This document shows, one piece after another, positions 27,164 to 33,803 of a stretch of 64,000 bases of DNA. Origin of the DNA: Mycobacterium sp. DL592 (lineage in GTDB: Bacteria > Actinomycetota > Actinomycetes > Mycobacteriales > Mycobacteriaceae). Each line of letters begins with the position of its first letter. The stretch's first letter is position 1. The stretch covers positions 295,932 to 359,931 of the forward strand of contig NZ_CP050192.1 in assembly GCF_011694515.1 (NCBI RefSeq). Direction: 5' to 3'. Both the position numbers and the translations under genes were made by a program. The notes under the pieces were generated by a model. That model searched no databases. It was given only the letters and a program-made list of their open reading frames with translations, and had not been told where the DNA came from.

Positions 27164-27403
27164 ACGAACCCCGCAACATGCCCCGCCGGCCACGAAATCC
27201 GCACGGCGCATGATCGCGACGCCGATGGTTGGTGCAAGCGATGCCGCAAGGCCAAGAACCTTGGTTACCGCAGTCGCCAGCGCGCCGCGCTGGAGCTGGC
27301 GTTGGCGCTGGAAGCGCACGGCGTCGCCGTGACCCGCTCGGAACCACCTGTGGATCTAGAGCAGCTCGCTACCGATCTCGCCCGCAGTTACTCACCGGGG
27401 TAG
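27164..27403 (+). CDS. Zinc-finger-like phage protein with a disturbed start
   Basis: A 79-codon frame reading TNPATCPAGHEIRTAHDRDA, then WCKRCRKAKNLGYRSRQRAA, a CxxGH...CxxC pattern frequent in small mycobacteriophage proteins. It has no ATG, GTG or TTG near the front; an ACG at 27164 stands 7 nt after a perfect GGAGG. The nearby GTG at 27156 is out of frame because of an 8-bp near-duplication (GTGAACCC/ACGAACCC). Without the second copy it would read M-NPATCP. Either ACG initiates or the gene is frameshifted. Confidence 0.45.
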   Translation, partial: TNPATCPAGHEIRTAHDRDADGWCKRCRKAKNLGYRSRQRAALELALALEAHGVAVTRSEPPVDLEQLATDLARSYSPG

Positions 27404-27509
27404 CCAACTACCCACGAGTGCAACGAAATCCCGTCAGCGGCCCGCACAGGCCGCGTCACCACGCCCTGATCGGCAGGGCGCAATCAACCACGAAGGAAAT
27501 CATCACCCC

Positions 27510-28274
27510 ATGTTCGATCTGAGTTCTATCGCCGACACCGTAACCCGCTGGACCAGCTTGGGCGTCACGCTGCCCAAGGATCTGGCGAAGGCTATCGAGG
27601 TGTACGAGGCGTTGCGCTACACCGAGGTTGGCTACCAGCCCGTGTTCGACATCACCGCAATCACACCCGCCAACGCCGAGGACAAGATCCGCCAGCTCGC
27701 CGAGGAGCTGGCTCTCGCCGAGGTTCCTGCCGGCGGCTTGTCAGTGCTCGAGAGAGCGAAGACCTACGCCGTCGATACCGCCGCCCGCAGCGTTATCGGC
27801 CTGGGTCGCCAAGCGGTACCCGATGTCATCGACCAGATGACTCCCGAGTTCGTCTGTCACGCCGAGGCGTACGCCGAAGCCGTCGCCGCGCTGCCTGAGG
27901 ACATCAGTCCAGACTCCCTAGTGTCGGCTGGCCCAGAGGCTGTGAGCAGCTACCAGGTGGCCCAGCGCGAGGCTCAGTACCTCAATGGCATCAGCGTATG
28001 GGTTGCCGGCACCGGATCGCTGTCAGGTTCCCTGGCCGGGGAGAGGTATCCGGCGATCCGGATTCTTCGGCCCCAGACTCTTCTGGATCTCATCAAACTG
28101 GAAGAGGCCCAACAGAAACCGGCGAACTCGACGCTGGCAGCGATTGATCCCGTCCCGTTCACCGCTGCCCGGCGCGGTATCGAGTTCGGCATCAACACCC
28201 TGGCCGAGTGCGCCGAAATCAAGGCGCGCTTGGAGCTTCAACTCGCGGGCCAGGACTCCGCAGTCTTCCGCTAA
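27510..28274 (+). CDS. Hypothetical element protein, 254 residues
   Basis: Starts MFDLSSIADTVTRWTSLGV, mostly helical, with a Ser/Gly-rich stretch GTGSLSGSLAGERYPAIRIL and a C-terminal helix AECAEIKARLELQLAG. AAGGAAA lies about 10 nt upstream. A terminator follows at 28293. I do not recognise a family. By position between the replication-type genes and a scaffold-like small gene it could be structural or accessory; there is no direct evidence. Confidence 0.6.
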   Translation: MFDLSSIADTVTRWTSLGVTLPKDLAKAIEVYEALRYTEVGYQPVFDITAITPANAEDKIRQLAEELALAEVPAGGLSVLERAKTYAVDTAARSVIGLGRQAVPDVIDQMTPEFVCHAEAYAEAVAALPEDISPDSLVSAGPEAVSSYQVAQREAQYLNGISVWVAGTGSLSGSLAGERYPAIRILRPQTLLDLIKLEEAQQKPANSTLAAIDPVPFTAARRGIEFGINTLAECAEIKARLELQLAGQDSAVFR

Positions 28275-28292
28275 CCCACCAACCCCCTAGAG

Positions 28293-28323
28293 CGGCCCTC
28301 AGCATCGCGCTGGGGGCCGTTCT
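28293..28323 (+). terminator. Terminator between two element genes
   Basis: CGGCCCTCAGC (28293-28303) pairs with GCTGGGGGCCG (28309-28319) with one G-U, followed by TTCT. It ends 24 nt before the next start, so it may act as a partial terminator. Confidence 0.6.
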
Positions 28324-28346
28324 CGTGCACTACCTAAGGAACACGA

Positions 28347-28781
28347 ATGACGAACAACATCAACCGCAAGTCGAGCGCAGCCGAGCTGCTGAGCCGACAA
28401 CTCGCAGCGACGGTGGGCGAGAAGCCCAAAGCAATCGCCGATAGCTTCGGCCAGGCCGTGGGACGCCGCCTCGAAAGCCGGCGCATCACACCAGTTCCGG
28501 GACTCCCCGCAGAAGCTCAACCCCAGTGGTACGACCAAGCCATCGAGCACCTCCGTCGGAATCAAGCGATCGAGGCCGAGCGTGAGGCTCACCGCCAGGC
28601 GGAGGAAGAGGCCAGGAACGCACCGCAGACCGCCGCCGGCGTCGCAAGCGCCGCCATTGCAGGGCAACGAGATCCCAGCACCCCGATCCCGCTCAACGGT
28701 GCGGCAGTGCTCCGCGCCGCACTCAGCAGCCTCGGCGATAGTGGAACGATCAACGGGGACGGTGGGGTGTCGCGGGAGTAG
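28347..28781 (+). CDS. Small helical hypothetical element protein
   Basis: 144 residues, ATG 28347 with AAGGA 6 nt upstream. The N-terminal part is basic and Ser-rich (NINRKSSAAELLSRQLAATV); a Glu/Ala/Arg-rich coiled helix (RRNQAIEAEREAHRQAEEEA) is in the middle. Composition resembles scaffold or head-decoration small proteins, but no homology is claimed. Confidence 0.55.
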   Translation: MTNNINRKSSAAELLSRQLAATVGEKPKAIADSFGQAVGRRLESRRITPVPGLPAEAQPQWYDQAIEHLRRNQAIEAEREAHRQAEEEARNAPQTAAGVASAAIAGQRDPSTPIPLNGAAVLRAALSSLGDSGTINGDGGVSRE

Positions 28782-28848
28782 TCAAACGATGTTGTGACAG
28801 GTGAAGTCAGGACTCATACGCCCGGCCCAAAGTAGGGACGACCAGTCC

Positions 28849-29346
28849 TTAGTTCCAACCCCGCTTCTCTTCACTTGCTGTTTGAGTCAGACGAATGAGT
28901 GACCCCGGTTCAATCTGGTAGAAGATCGCTCCGCTGCCGTCCGCGTAGGCGGTTACCTCGACGGGTACGTCTGTCCCCTTCTGCGTCTTCGCTGTAACGA
29001 GACCCTTGTACTCGCTACCGTCCTTGACCAATTGGAAGAGCTCAAGGTCACCCTGAATTGTGATGTGGAAGTCCTTGGTTGCGTCGCCCTTATCCACGAT
29101 GCCCTGTAGGCCGTTCGTTACTTGGGCGACCAATTGAGTCTTGTCTACCTCGGTCCGTTTCGCCTCGGCTGCCGCCTCATCGGCCTTGATGTGATCAGTC
29201 ACTGTGTAATAGGTCAGTACGCCCAGCAATCCAACGGCTGCGACGGCTGCCACAGCGAGGATCGTCAATAGCACTGTGCGATAGCGGCCAGTTGGTGCTT
29301 GGGGAAGCTTGGGCAGCTGCTCGTGGTTGGCAACGTCGGCGTTCAT
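28849..29346 (-). CDS. Single-pass membrane protein of the element
   Basis: 165 residues from ATG 29346 with GGGGG upstream. A short proline-rich cytoplasmic N-terminus is followed by one membrane helix (YRTVLLTILAVAAVAAVGLL) and an extracytoplasmic beta-rich domain (FHITIQGDLELFQLVKDGSE). The layout is shared with small exported actinobacterial proteins of unknown role. It is leftward and downstream of the PD-(D/E)XK-like gene, 91 nt apart, possibly one unit. Expression from a lysogen is plausible because it opposes the rightward genes. Confidence 0.6.
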   Translation of the reverse strand: MNADVANHEQLPKLPQAPTGRYRTVLLTILAVAAVAAVGLLGVLTYYTVTDHIKADEAAAEAKRTEVDKTQLVAQVTNGLQGIVDKGDATKDFHITIQGDLELFQLVKDGSEYKGLVTAKTQKGTDVPVEVTAYADGSGAIFYQIEPGSLIRLTQTASEEKRGWN

Positions 29347-29437
29347 CGGACCCCCGTTTATCGGATACTTGAACTCGACACGATATGCGGCCGTTCCGAC
29401 AGTTCTTGGGGCATAGCCAGTTGAGGCAGTCAACTGA

Positions 29438-29911
29438 CTACTCTGCGTCGCCCTTCGCGAGCAGTTGGTTGGCGACCGATTCGAGTCTGTACTCGGCCAT
29501 CTGACTCTCGACCAACGCGCCGCTGGTCACGGTTTCATCGACATACCAGTACAGCAGTCGGCTGCCATCGGTTCGGTGCTGTTGCGCCTTGAGGCGCGCT
29601 TCATCGGTACGTAGCAGCCAAACCAGGTCACGAGACAGGTCAACGCATGCCAGCCATTGAGCAGGGCACTTGTGTGGGAAAGGAAACGCGACGCTGAGCT
29701 TGCCCTTTCCACCTGCGGGCGCTGGCCCGAACCTTGCTTTCACTTGGACGGTTGCGGCTTCTTGGCTACCGGGGACGTACATCACGAGGTCGATACCGGA
29801 GTCAGTAGTCAGGCGGGCGCTGTCGATCCCGCGCTTAAGCAATTGATACTGAACTAACAGCTCACCGGCTGCCCCTATCGCCTGGGTGCCGAGTTCGGTA
29901 GGTGTCGTCAC
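29438..29911 (-). CDS. PD-(D/E)XK nuclease-like protein
   Basis: 157 residues. GAAGELLVQYQLLKRGIDS supplies the helix glutamate, DSGIDLVMYV the metal-binding aspartate and ATVQVKAR the QxK, together the signature of a restriction-endonuclease-like core. A following WLACVDLSRDLVWLLRTDE strand-helix pair completes the fold. The GTG at 29911 has GGGAG 5-6 nt upstream; ATG 29923 is also possible. It may act in defence or DNA processing. It is leftward, next to a membrane protein gene. Confidence 0.6.
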   Translation of the reverse strand: MTTPTELGTQAIGAAGELLVQYQLLKRGIDSARLTTDSGIDLVMYVPGSQEAATVQVKARFGPAPAGGKGKLSVAFPFPHKCPAQWLACVDLSRDLVWLLRTDEARLKAQQHRTDGSRLLYWYVDETVTSGALVESQMAEYRLESVANQLLAKGDAE

Positions 29912-29923
29912 CTGGTCTCCCAT

Positions 29924-30366
29924 CTAAAAGCTCACACTCGCGGCGAGACGCTACCGCTCGTGTGCGACAGAGCGGGTTGCTTCGTGGCGATAGATCTCCG
30001 TCGGCAGATGACTGGGTGCAGGGGCGGTCCAGTCGGCGAGGTGTCCCCGTCGGGTGGGGCGTGCCCCGGCCTGTAGCGCGTGCCTGCCCGCTGGCCTGGC
30101 TTGCTGCCCTGCCCCTGCCGGGTGTGTCCCTGCTCTGCCGGGCGGGCGTGGGTGGGTGGCCTGCCCCCTGTGGGGCAGGCGTGCCCTATGCTGCGCCCCC
30201 TGCTGCCCCCTGCCCTGCCGGGTGGGCGGGCCTGCCGCCGCGTGCTCGGCACGGGTACCCAGGGGGGTACTCCTACGCCCCCGCCTCCTGACCGGTCGTT
30301 AATGCGGCCGAGCCATCACGTACGGGTTTTGAAGTCCAAACGCATTACAACCGAAGGAGATCACCG
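29924..30366. other. Gene-free C-rich stretch before the HNH gene
   Basis: About 440 bases without a supported gene. Between 30000 and 30260 the plus strand is heavily C/T-G biased, with many CCTGCC and TGCCCC words. CTGCCGGG occurs at 30115, 30135 and 30215, offsets of 20 and 80. A perfect 9-bp hairpin (GCCTGCCCC/GGGGCAGGC) spans 30159-30180. Nothing similar occurs elsewhere in the window. Confidence 0.55.
30159..30180. repeat. Perfect hairpin in the C-rich region
   Basis: GCCTGCCCC (30159-30167) is the exact complement of GGGGCAGGC (30172-30180), with a 4-nt loop. There is no U-tract on either side, so it is not an obvious terminator. Confidence 0.6.
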
Positions 30367-30909
30367 TTGACAACGATTTGGTGCGGCAAGTGCCGCCAAC
30401 ACAAGTCGGCTGACGACTTCCACAAGTCCAGTCGCAACCGAAGCGGGCGACAGTCACACTGCAAAGAGTGCATGCGCGCAGCGAGACGCCGCGTCTACCA
30501 CGCCGATCCCGCACAGGAAGCTGACTACAACCGTGAGTATCGGCGGGTGAACAGCGACGCGGTGAGGCAGCGGAAGGCCGACGACTACCGCAACAACGTG
30601 ATCCGGGAGAAGCTACGGCGCGGGAAGAACCGCGCCATCAAGGCCGGCATACCTGCCGACGACATCACCGTGGCCGAACTGCTTTCGGACTGGGAACGCC
30701 GCGTCATCGATCCAACTCGGTGCGTCTACACCGGGGAGCAACTCCAGGACGGCTGGCACATCGATCATGCGGTGCCGCTGAGCCACCCGAACACCCCCGG
30801 CCACGTGGTGGCCAATCTGGTGCCATGCAACCCGAAGGTGAATGTGGCCAAGTGGCGACGACACTGGATCGACTTCCTAGCCGACCGGGCAGTGGCCGAG
30901 CGTGTGTAA
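30367..30909 (+). CDS. HNH endonuclease
   Basis: 180 residues. The N-terminal treble of cysteines (WCGKC, CKEC) forms a zinc site. The C-terminal HNH core reads GWHIDHAVPLSHPNTPGHVV and NLVPCNPKVNVAKW, with the central Asn. TTG start at 30367 with AAGGAG 8 nt upstream. In many actinophages an HNH gene lies beside the cos site and assists terminase; here no terminase is visible, so it may serve a helper phage, act as a homing nuclease or be a remnant. Confidence 0.8.
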   Translation: MTTIWCGKCRQHKSADDFHKSSRNRSGRQSHCKECMRAARRRVYHADPAQEADYNREYRRVNSDAVRQRKADDYRNNVIREKLRRGKNRAIKAGIPADDITVAELLSDWERRVIDPTRCVYTGEQLQDGWHIDHAVPLSHPNTPGHVVANLVPCNPKVNVAKWRRHWIDFLADRAVAERV

Positions 30910-31096
30910 CGACGCTTACCAGGGTGGTGCCGACCTGGCTTACCTCGTGGGGCGCACGGAAGCGGTCTGCAGGGGATCGTGGCTCCAACATGATGCGCGA
31001 GCGGACGGCGAAGCGATATCTGCCGCCACGAAGGTGGGTTTTCTGCGACGACGAGTTACACTGATGTCATGCACGACCTCGGCTACCTGGGGGTGA
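30902..31096 (+). CDS. Possible small protein overlapping the HNH stop
   Basis: A GTG frame of 64 codons overlapping the HNH gene end by 8 nt, reading VCNDAYQGGADLAYLVGRTE. It extends across the promoter of the next operon. The start region and gene-like overlap are suggestive, but there is no strong ribosome binding site. Confidence 0.3.
   Translation: MCNDAYQGGADLAYLVGRTEAVCRGSWLQHDARADGEAISAATKVGFLRRRVTLMSCTTSATWG
31057..31062 (+). promoter_or_regulatory. -10 box TACACT of the toxin-antitoxin operon
   Basis: TACACT ends 6 nt before ATG 31069, the start of a 12-residue leader reading frame. It suggests a leaderless transcript for the Panacea operon. Confidence 0.45.
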
Positions 31097-31107
31097 GTCG
31101 CCGTTGA
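31069..31107 (+). CDS. 12-residue leader peptide upstream of the Panacea gene
   Basis: ATG CAC GAC CTC encodes MHDLGYLGVSRR and stops at TGA 31105-31107, which overlaps the TTG start of the next gene (TTGA). A leaderless -10 box is 6 nt upstream. Ribosomes finishing the leader would be placed on the TTG, coupling the two. Real translation is inferred from the arrangement only. Confidence 0.4.
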   Translation: MHDLGYLGVSRR

Positions 31108-31709
31108 GCCCCCGATCAGTTGATGCCGCGAGATGGCTCATCGCCGTCGCTGCCGACGCAGGCCGGACGCTGACGAATTTCCAGATCAACAAGTTGCTCT
31201 ACTACGCCCACGGCGATTACCTGGATCGTCACGGAAAACCCTTGTTCAGGGAGGGGTTTGAAGCTTGGGAGCATGGTCCAGTTTGCCCGCCCGTCTATCG
31301 CGCATTCAGTGATTTCGGCTCTGAGCCGATTGCCAATATCCAGGTAGATCGCGTGCGCTTGGCTCGCAACATCGCTCCGACGGCCCTCTGTGCTCTCGAA
31401 CAAGCGTGGGCAGACTACGGCGACTGGTCTGTCTCTGAATTGTGGGACGACGTACACCGTCCAGAAAGCCCTTGGGAAGCCGTTTACGTACCTGGGGAGG
31501 ACCACACCGAGATCACGGACGACGCGATCAAGGCGTACTTCTCGGACCTCCAGACGCCGAGGCTTCGTCGGTCGATGAACCGTTTGAGGAAGCGCCGCGA
31601 TGAACGCGGTGATTCTCGCGGAGAGGTTGTCGGCGACGCTGGATTGTCGTCCGAAATTGAGGCGTGGAGCGACCTGCGCGCAGCCGGAACGTCCGGTCTC
31701 CTGGGATAA
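31104..31709 (+). CDS. Panacea-domain (DUF4065/SocA-like) antitoxin
   Basis: 201 residues. The N-terminal 130 residues match the Panacea/SocA fold: WLIAVAADAGRTLTNFQINK, LLYYAHGDYLDRHG, then EAWEHGPVCPPVYRAFSDFG. The C-terminal 70 residues (from about 145) are a charged tail (RSMNRLRKRRDERGDSRG) that may contact the partner. Panacea domains neutralise many unrelated toxins encoded beside them. The toxin-like gene starts 9 nt after this stop. TTG start is coupled to a leader peptide. Confidence 0.75.
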   Translation: MSPRSVDAARWLIAVAADAGRTLTNFQINKLLYYAHGDYLDRHGKPLFREGFEAWEHGPVCPPVYRAFSDFGSEPIANIQVDRVRLARNIAPTALCALEQAWADYGDWSVSELWDDVHRPESPWEAVYVPGEDHTEITDDAIKAYFSDLQTPRLRRSMNRLRKRRDERGDSRGEVVGDAGLSSEIEAWSDLRAAGTSGLLG

Positions 31710-31718
31710 TTCAGATCC

Positions 31719-32102
31719 GTGCCGCTGAGTTCGATCCAGTACCGAGGTGTGTACAAGCTTCGTGATGGCGATCTGCGACTGCACCCCGATCCGGATGGCA
31801 GACCTATCGGCACCAAGGCGCGCTATTTCGTGGTGTTGAGCAATCGCGAGGTCTGTCAGAGTGCTGAGTGGCATTACGTCGTTGGCTGTCCTACGTCTAC
31901 GGACCCGAACCACGTTACGGAGTATTGCGTTGAAGCGCCGCGCGGTAGCGGCAATCTTCCCGAGGACTGCTGGATCAGAGTGCCAGCGATTCAACCCCTC
32001 GATAAGTCTGTGCTCTTCGGGGGCGACTTCTGCGGCGAGTTGAAGGGTGACCCCCGGAAGCGGCTCGAAGAGGTCGTGGTCGACATGATCGGCCTTTTGT
32101 AG
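31719..32102 (+). CDS. MazF/PemK-like toxin
   Basis: 127 residues. YRGVYKLRDGDLR opens the SH3-like barrel; KARYFVVLSNREV and YVVGCPTSTDP match the RPVLVLSND and VPITS strands of MazF/PemK endoribonucleases, and the end VVVDMIGLL is a typical final helix. Insertions around 70-100 make it divergent. It lies 9 nt after the Panacea gene in the same operon. RNA cleavage is inferred from the fold and from the antitoxin neighbour. GTG start. Confidence 0.6.
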   Translation: MPLSSIQYRGVYKLRDGDLRLHPDPDGRPIGTKARYFVVLSNREVCQSAEWHYVVGCPTSTDPNHVTEYCVEAPRGSGNLPEDCWIRVPAIQPLDKSVLFGGDFCGELKGDPRKRLEEVVVDMIGLL

Positions 32103-32122
32103 CTCACAATGGCCGATTACTC

Positions 32123-32128
32123 TACGAT
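32123..32128 (+). promoter_or_regulatory. -10 box TACGAT, leaderless membrane protein gene
   Basis: TACGAT ends 6 nt before GTG 32135, suggesting the membrane protein has its own leaderless promoter inside the cargo region. Confidence 0.45.
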
Positions 32129-32134
32129 CCGACC

Positions 32135-32929
32135 GTGGAATTCCTCAAGTACGGCGTCGGCTGGATTATCGCCATCGGCTTTGGTGCGGCTGGCGTGTAT
32201 TACTTTCTGTACAACCGACGCCGGAAGAAGCTAGAAGTCAACGGACGGTCGGGCAGTCTTAGGCTGCCTACCGCAGAAAAAGCTGCCGGCGACCTCAGGA
32301 TCACCTTCAACGAAGATGCAATCGACGATCCTCACATATTCGAATTTTCGGTCACAAATACTGGGCATAAAGATATCGCCAGCAAAGATTTTGACGGAGG
32401 TGTGCCGTACAGTGTCGACTTGGGGGCGAAAATTGTCGCCCGCCTTCAAATCCCGGGTTTACAGAACACTGCCGCAGCATTTCAAATCAGCGAGGAAAAT
32501 TACCAGACCATAGTTTTGAAGCCGAGCAAGATCGCTGTTGGGAGCACGCTGAAGATACGCGTGCTCTTGGATGGACGACCGAACGTCACGTATGGCGAAA
32601 ACCCTTTGATTGACACCGATATAGTTAGAGGGAAGTCTGAGCGAGCAAAGGCGCAAAAAGCAGTGCGGCGCATGATGCTGGCGCTGATTCCTCTAAGTCT
32701 AGTAATCGCACTTCTCAGCATTATTCCCCAGTTATTCTTAGATAATAGCCGGGCCCGAAAAACAAGTTGGTGGATCTTTCATGACATCGTCGCCAGTCCG
32801 ACCTGGGCCTTGGCGTGCAGCTTGTCCGGGGCTGCGCTTGTTCCCCTCGCCTTGGCGTTGACCTTCTTCGTGTTCTACAAGACCCAGAAACTGGCCAGTA
32901 TGAATCGTCGTGTTGTCGAGCTTGGCTAA
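32135..32929 (+). CDS. Three-pass membrane protein of unknown function
   Basis: 264 residues. An N-terminal membrane helix (WIIAIGFGAAGVYYFLY) is followed by a basic stretch, a beta-rich soluble domain of about 150 residues (FEFSVTNTGHKDIASKDF, ARLQIPGLQNTAAAFQI), then two C-terminal helices (MLALIPLSLVIALLSIIP; TWALACSLSGAALVPLALAL). The gene is visibly poorer in GC than its surroundings, a sign of recent acquisition. It lies 32 nt after the toxin-like gene. Membrane-active defence effectors often have such a layout; no family is recognised. Confidence 0.65.
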   Translation: MEFLKYGVGWIIAIGFGAAGVYYFLYNRRRKKLEVNGRSGSLRLPTAEKAAGDLRITFNEDAIDDPHIFEFSVTNTGHKDIASKDFDGGVPYSVDLGAKIVARLQIPGLQNTAAAFQISEENYQTIVLKPSKIAVGSTLKIRVLLDGRPNVTYGENPLIDTDIVRGKSERAKAQKAVRRMMLALIPLSLVIALLSIIPQLFLDNSRARKTSWWIFHDIVASPTWALACSLSGAALVPLALALTFFVFYKTQKLASMNRRVVELG

Positions 32930-33051
32930 GCGGCCCATGCGTAGCACTTCTTTATGTCACCGCCATGCGCTCTTATCGTCGTGCGTCCACTCGAAGTCAC
33001 GGACGCGGATAGCCAAAGTCGGCACGTCCGGGGACGGTAAAGCCAAACGCC

Positions 33052-33594
33052 TCAAACAGGGTTCGCGATTACCCGCTTGGACAGAGACGCCAAGAAGTCG
33101 TAGAAGAGCGGTGTGTATCCATCGCACTCCTTAAGGGCCAGTTTCCCGTCTCGCACGGTGACGGTCTGGCCGGCGAAACGAATTTGCCCTGACACTAAGC
33201 GACTTACACTAAAGTCCTCGAAGTCGACGCGAGGATTACGATTGCGCCACTCCGTCTCGGGGTAATGATAGTAGTAGAGGCGGCCATCTGGAGTAAGCAC
33301 CTGCATTTGGACGATCCTGCCCCTGATGCCGACGGCTTCTCCTGCGCGTCGAGCGCTGAGCACGAACCCAGGCGCACAAGTGAGGTTCTTGAACCTGCCG
33401 AGTTTAACGACCTCGCTGTGCATCGGCGCTCCCTGCTCACTGAGATACCGCGCCATGTCGACGAGCGCCTGCCGCAATTCAGCAGAAAGATGTCGCGCGG
33501 CGTTTTCCTGTTCGGTCCGACGATTCTCTTCCTCTCGGGTTTCCTGCTGCAGCTTGTGCGTCTGCTTTCGGACAGCATCATCGAAGCTGGACAT
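33052..33594 (-). CDS. Coiled-coil hypothetical protein at the element right end
   Basis: 180 residues from ATG 33594. The N-terminal 45 residues are a Gln/Glu/Arg-rich coiled coil (VRKQTHKLQQETREEENRRT), followed by an alpha/beta domain (GIRGRIVQMQVLTPDGRLYY) and a C-terminal DFLASLSKRV. It is convergent with the membrane protein gene and ends 86 bp before attR. Not recognised. GAGGGG upstream supports the start. Confidence 0.55.
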   Translation of the reverse strand: MSSFDDAVRKQTHKLQQETREEENRRTEQENAARHLSAELRQALVDMARYLSEQGAPMHSEVVKLGRFKNLTCAPGFVLSARRAGEAVGIRGRIVQMQVLTPDGRLYYYHYPETEWRNRNPRVDFEDFSVSRLVSGQIRFAGQTVTVRDGKLALKECDGYTPLFYDFLASLSKRVIANPV

Positions 33595-33654
33595 TCGCCC
33601 CTCATCTCGTCGACAGGCAAGTGTCGACAATTTAGCAGGCTCGAATTTTGGCAA

Positions 33655-33690
33655 CCAGGGTGTAATCTCTCACTACCGAGTACGCCATCG
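33655..33690. other. attR junction
   Basis: Element sequence with GGTGTAA (33659-33665) runs to 33680 and host flp resumes at TAC (33681-33683), which is also present at attL. Joining the two element-side arms gives a 46-bp attP with GGTGTAA/TTACACC ends centred on TA of the shared TAC. Confidence 0.7.
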
Positions 33691-33803
33691 GGACGATTGC
33701 CGCGGCGGCGTTCGGCGCCATCCTCTACAGCGTGGTCACCGGCGACTCGATCGTCGGTGCGCTGACCAACATCATCAACCGGGCACTGAACACCAACGTG
33801 TAG
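33681..33803 (+). pseudogene. flp: Flp prepilin 3' fragment
   Basis: Forty codons reading YAIGTIAAAAFGAILYSVVT and continuing to NRALNTNV then TAG. This is the hydrophobic pilin helix and C-terminus that belong to the 5' fragment at 20380. No start codon or ribosome binding site of its own is present, so the lysogen should make no Flp pilin. Confidence 0.85.

Larger units (their letters stand above)
20461..33680 (+). mobile_element. 13.2-kb serine-integrase element inside flp
   Basis: The flp reading frame breaks at 20461 and resumes at 33681. Removing 13,220 bp restores an intact prepilin gene. The left end carries a Bxb1-like large serine integrase reading inward. The interior has a regulator switch, a RepA-like ATPase, small phage-type proteins, an HNH endonuclease and cargo at the right end. 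No capsid, portal, tail, lysis or large-terminase gene is visible. Parts of the right end are clearly less GC-rich than the chromosome. A phage satellite or reduced prophage fits best. Confidence 0.9.

Noticed and set aside
30367..30909. HNH protein as part of a restriction-modification system
   Set aside because: No methyltransferase or specificity gene is nearby, and the size and zinc fingers fit phage-type HNH enzymes better.
31116..31994. 292-codon minus-strand frame over the Panacea/MazF region
   Set aside because: Antisense to two genes with recognisable folds; its translation shows no domain and would span their junction.
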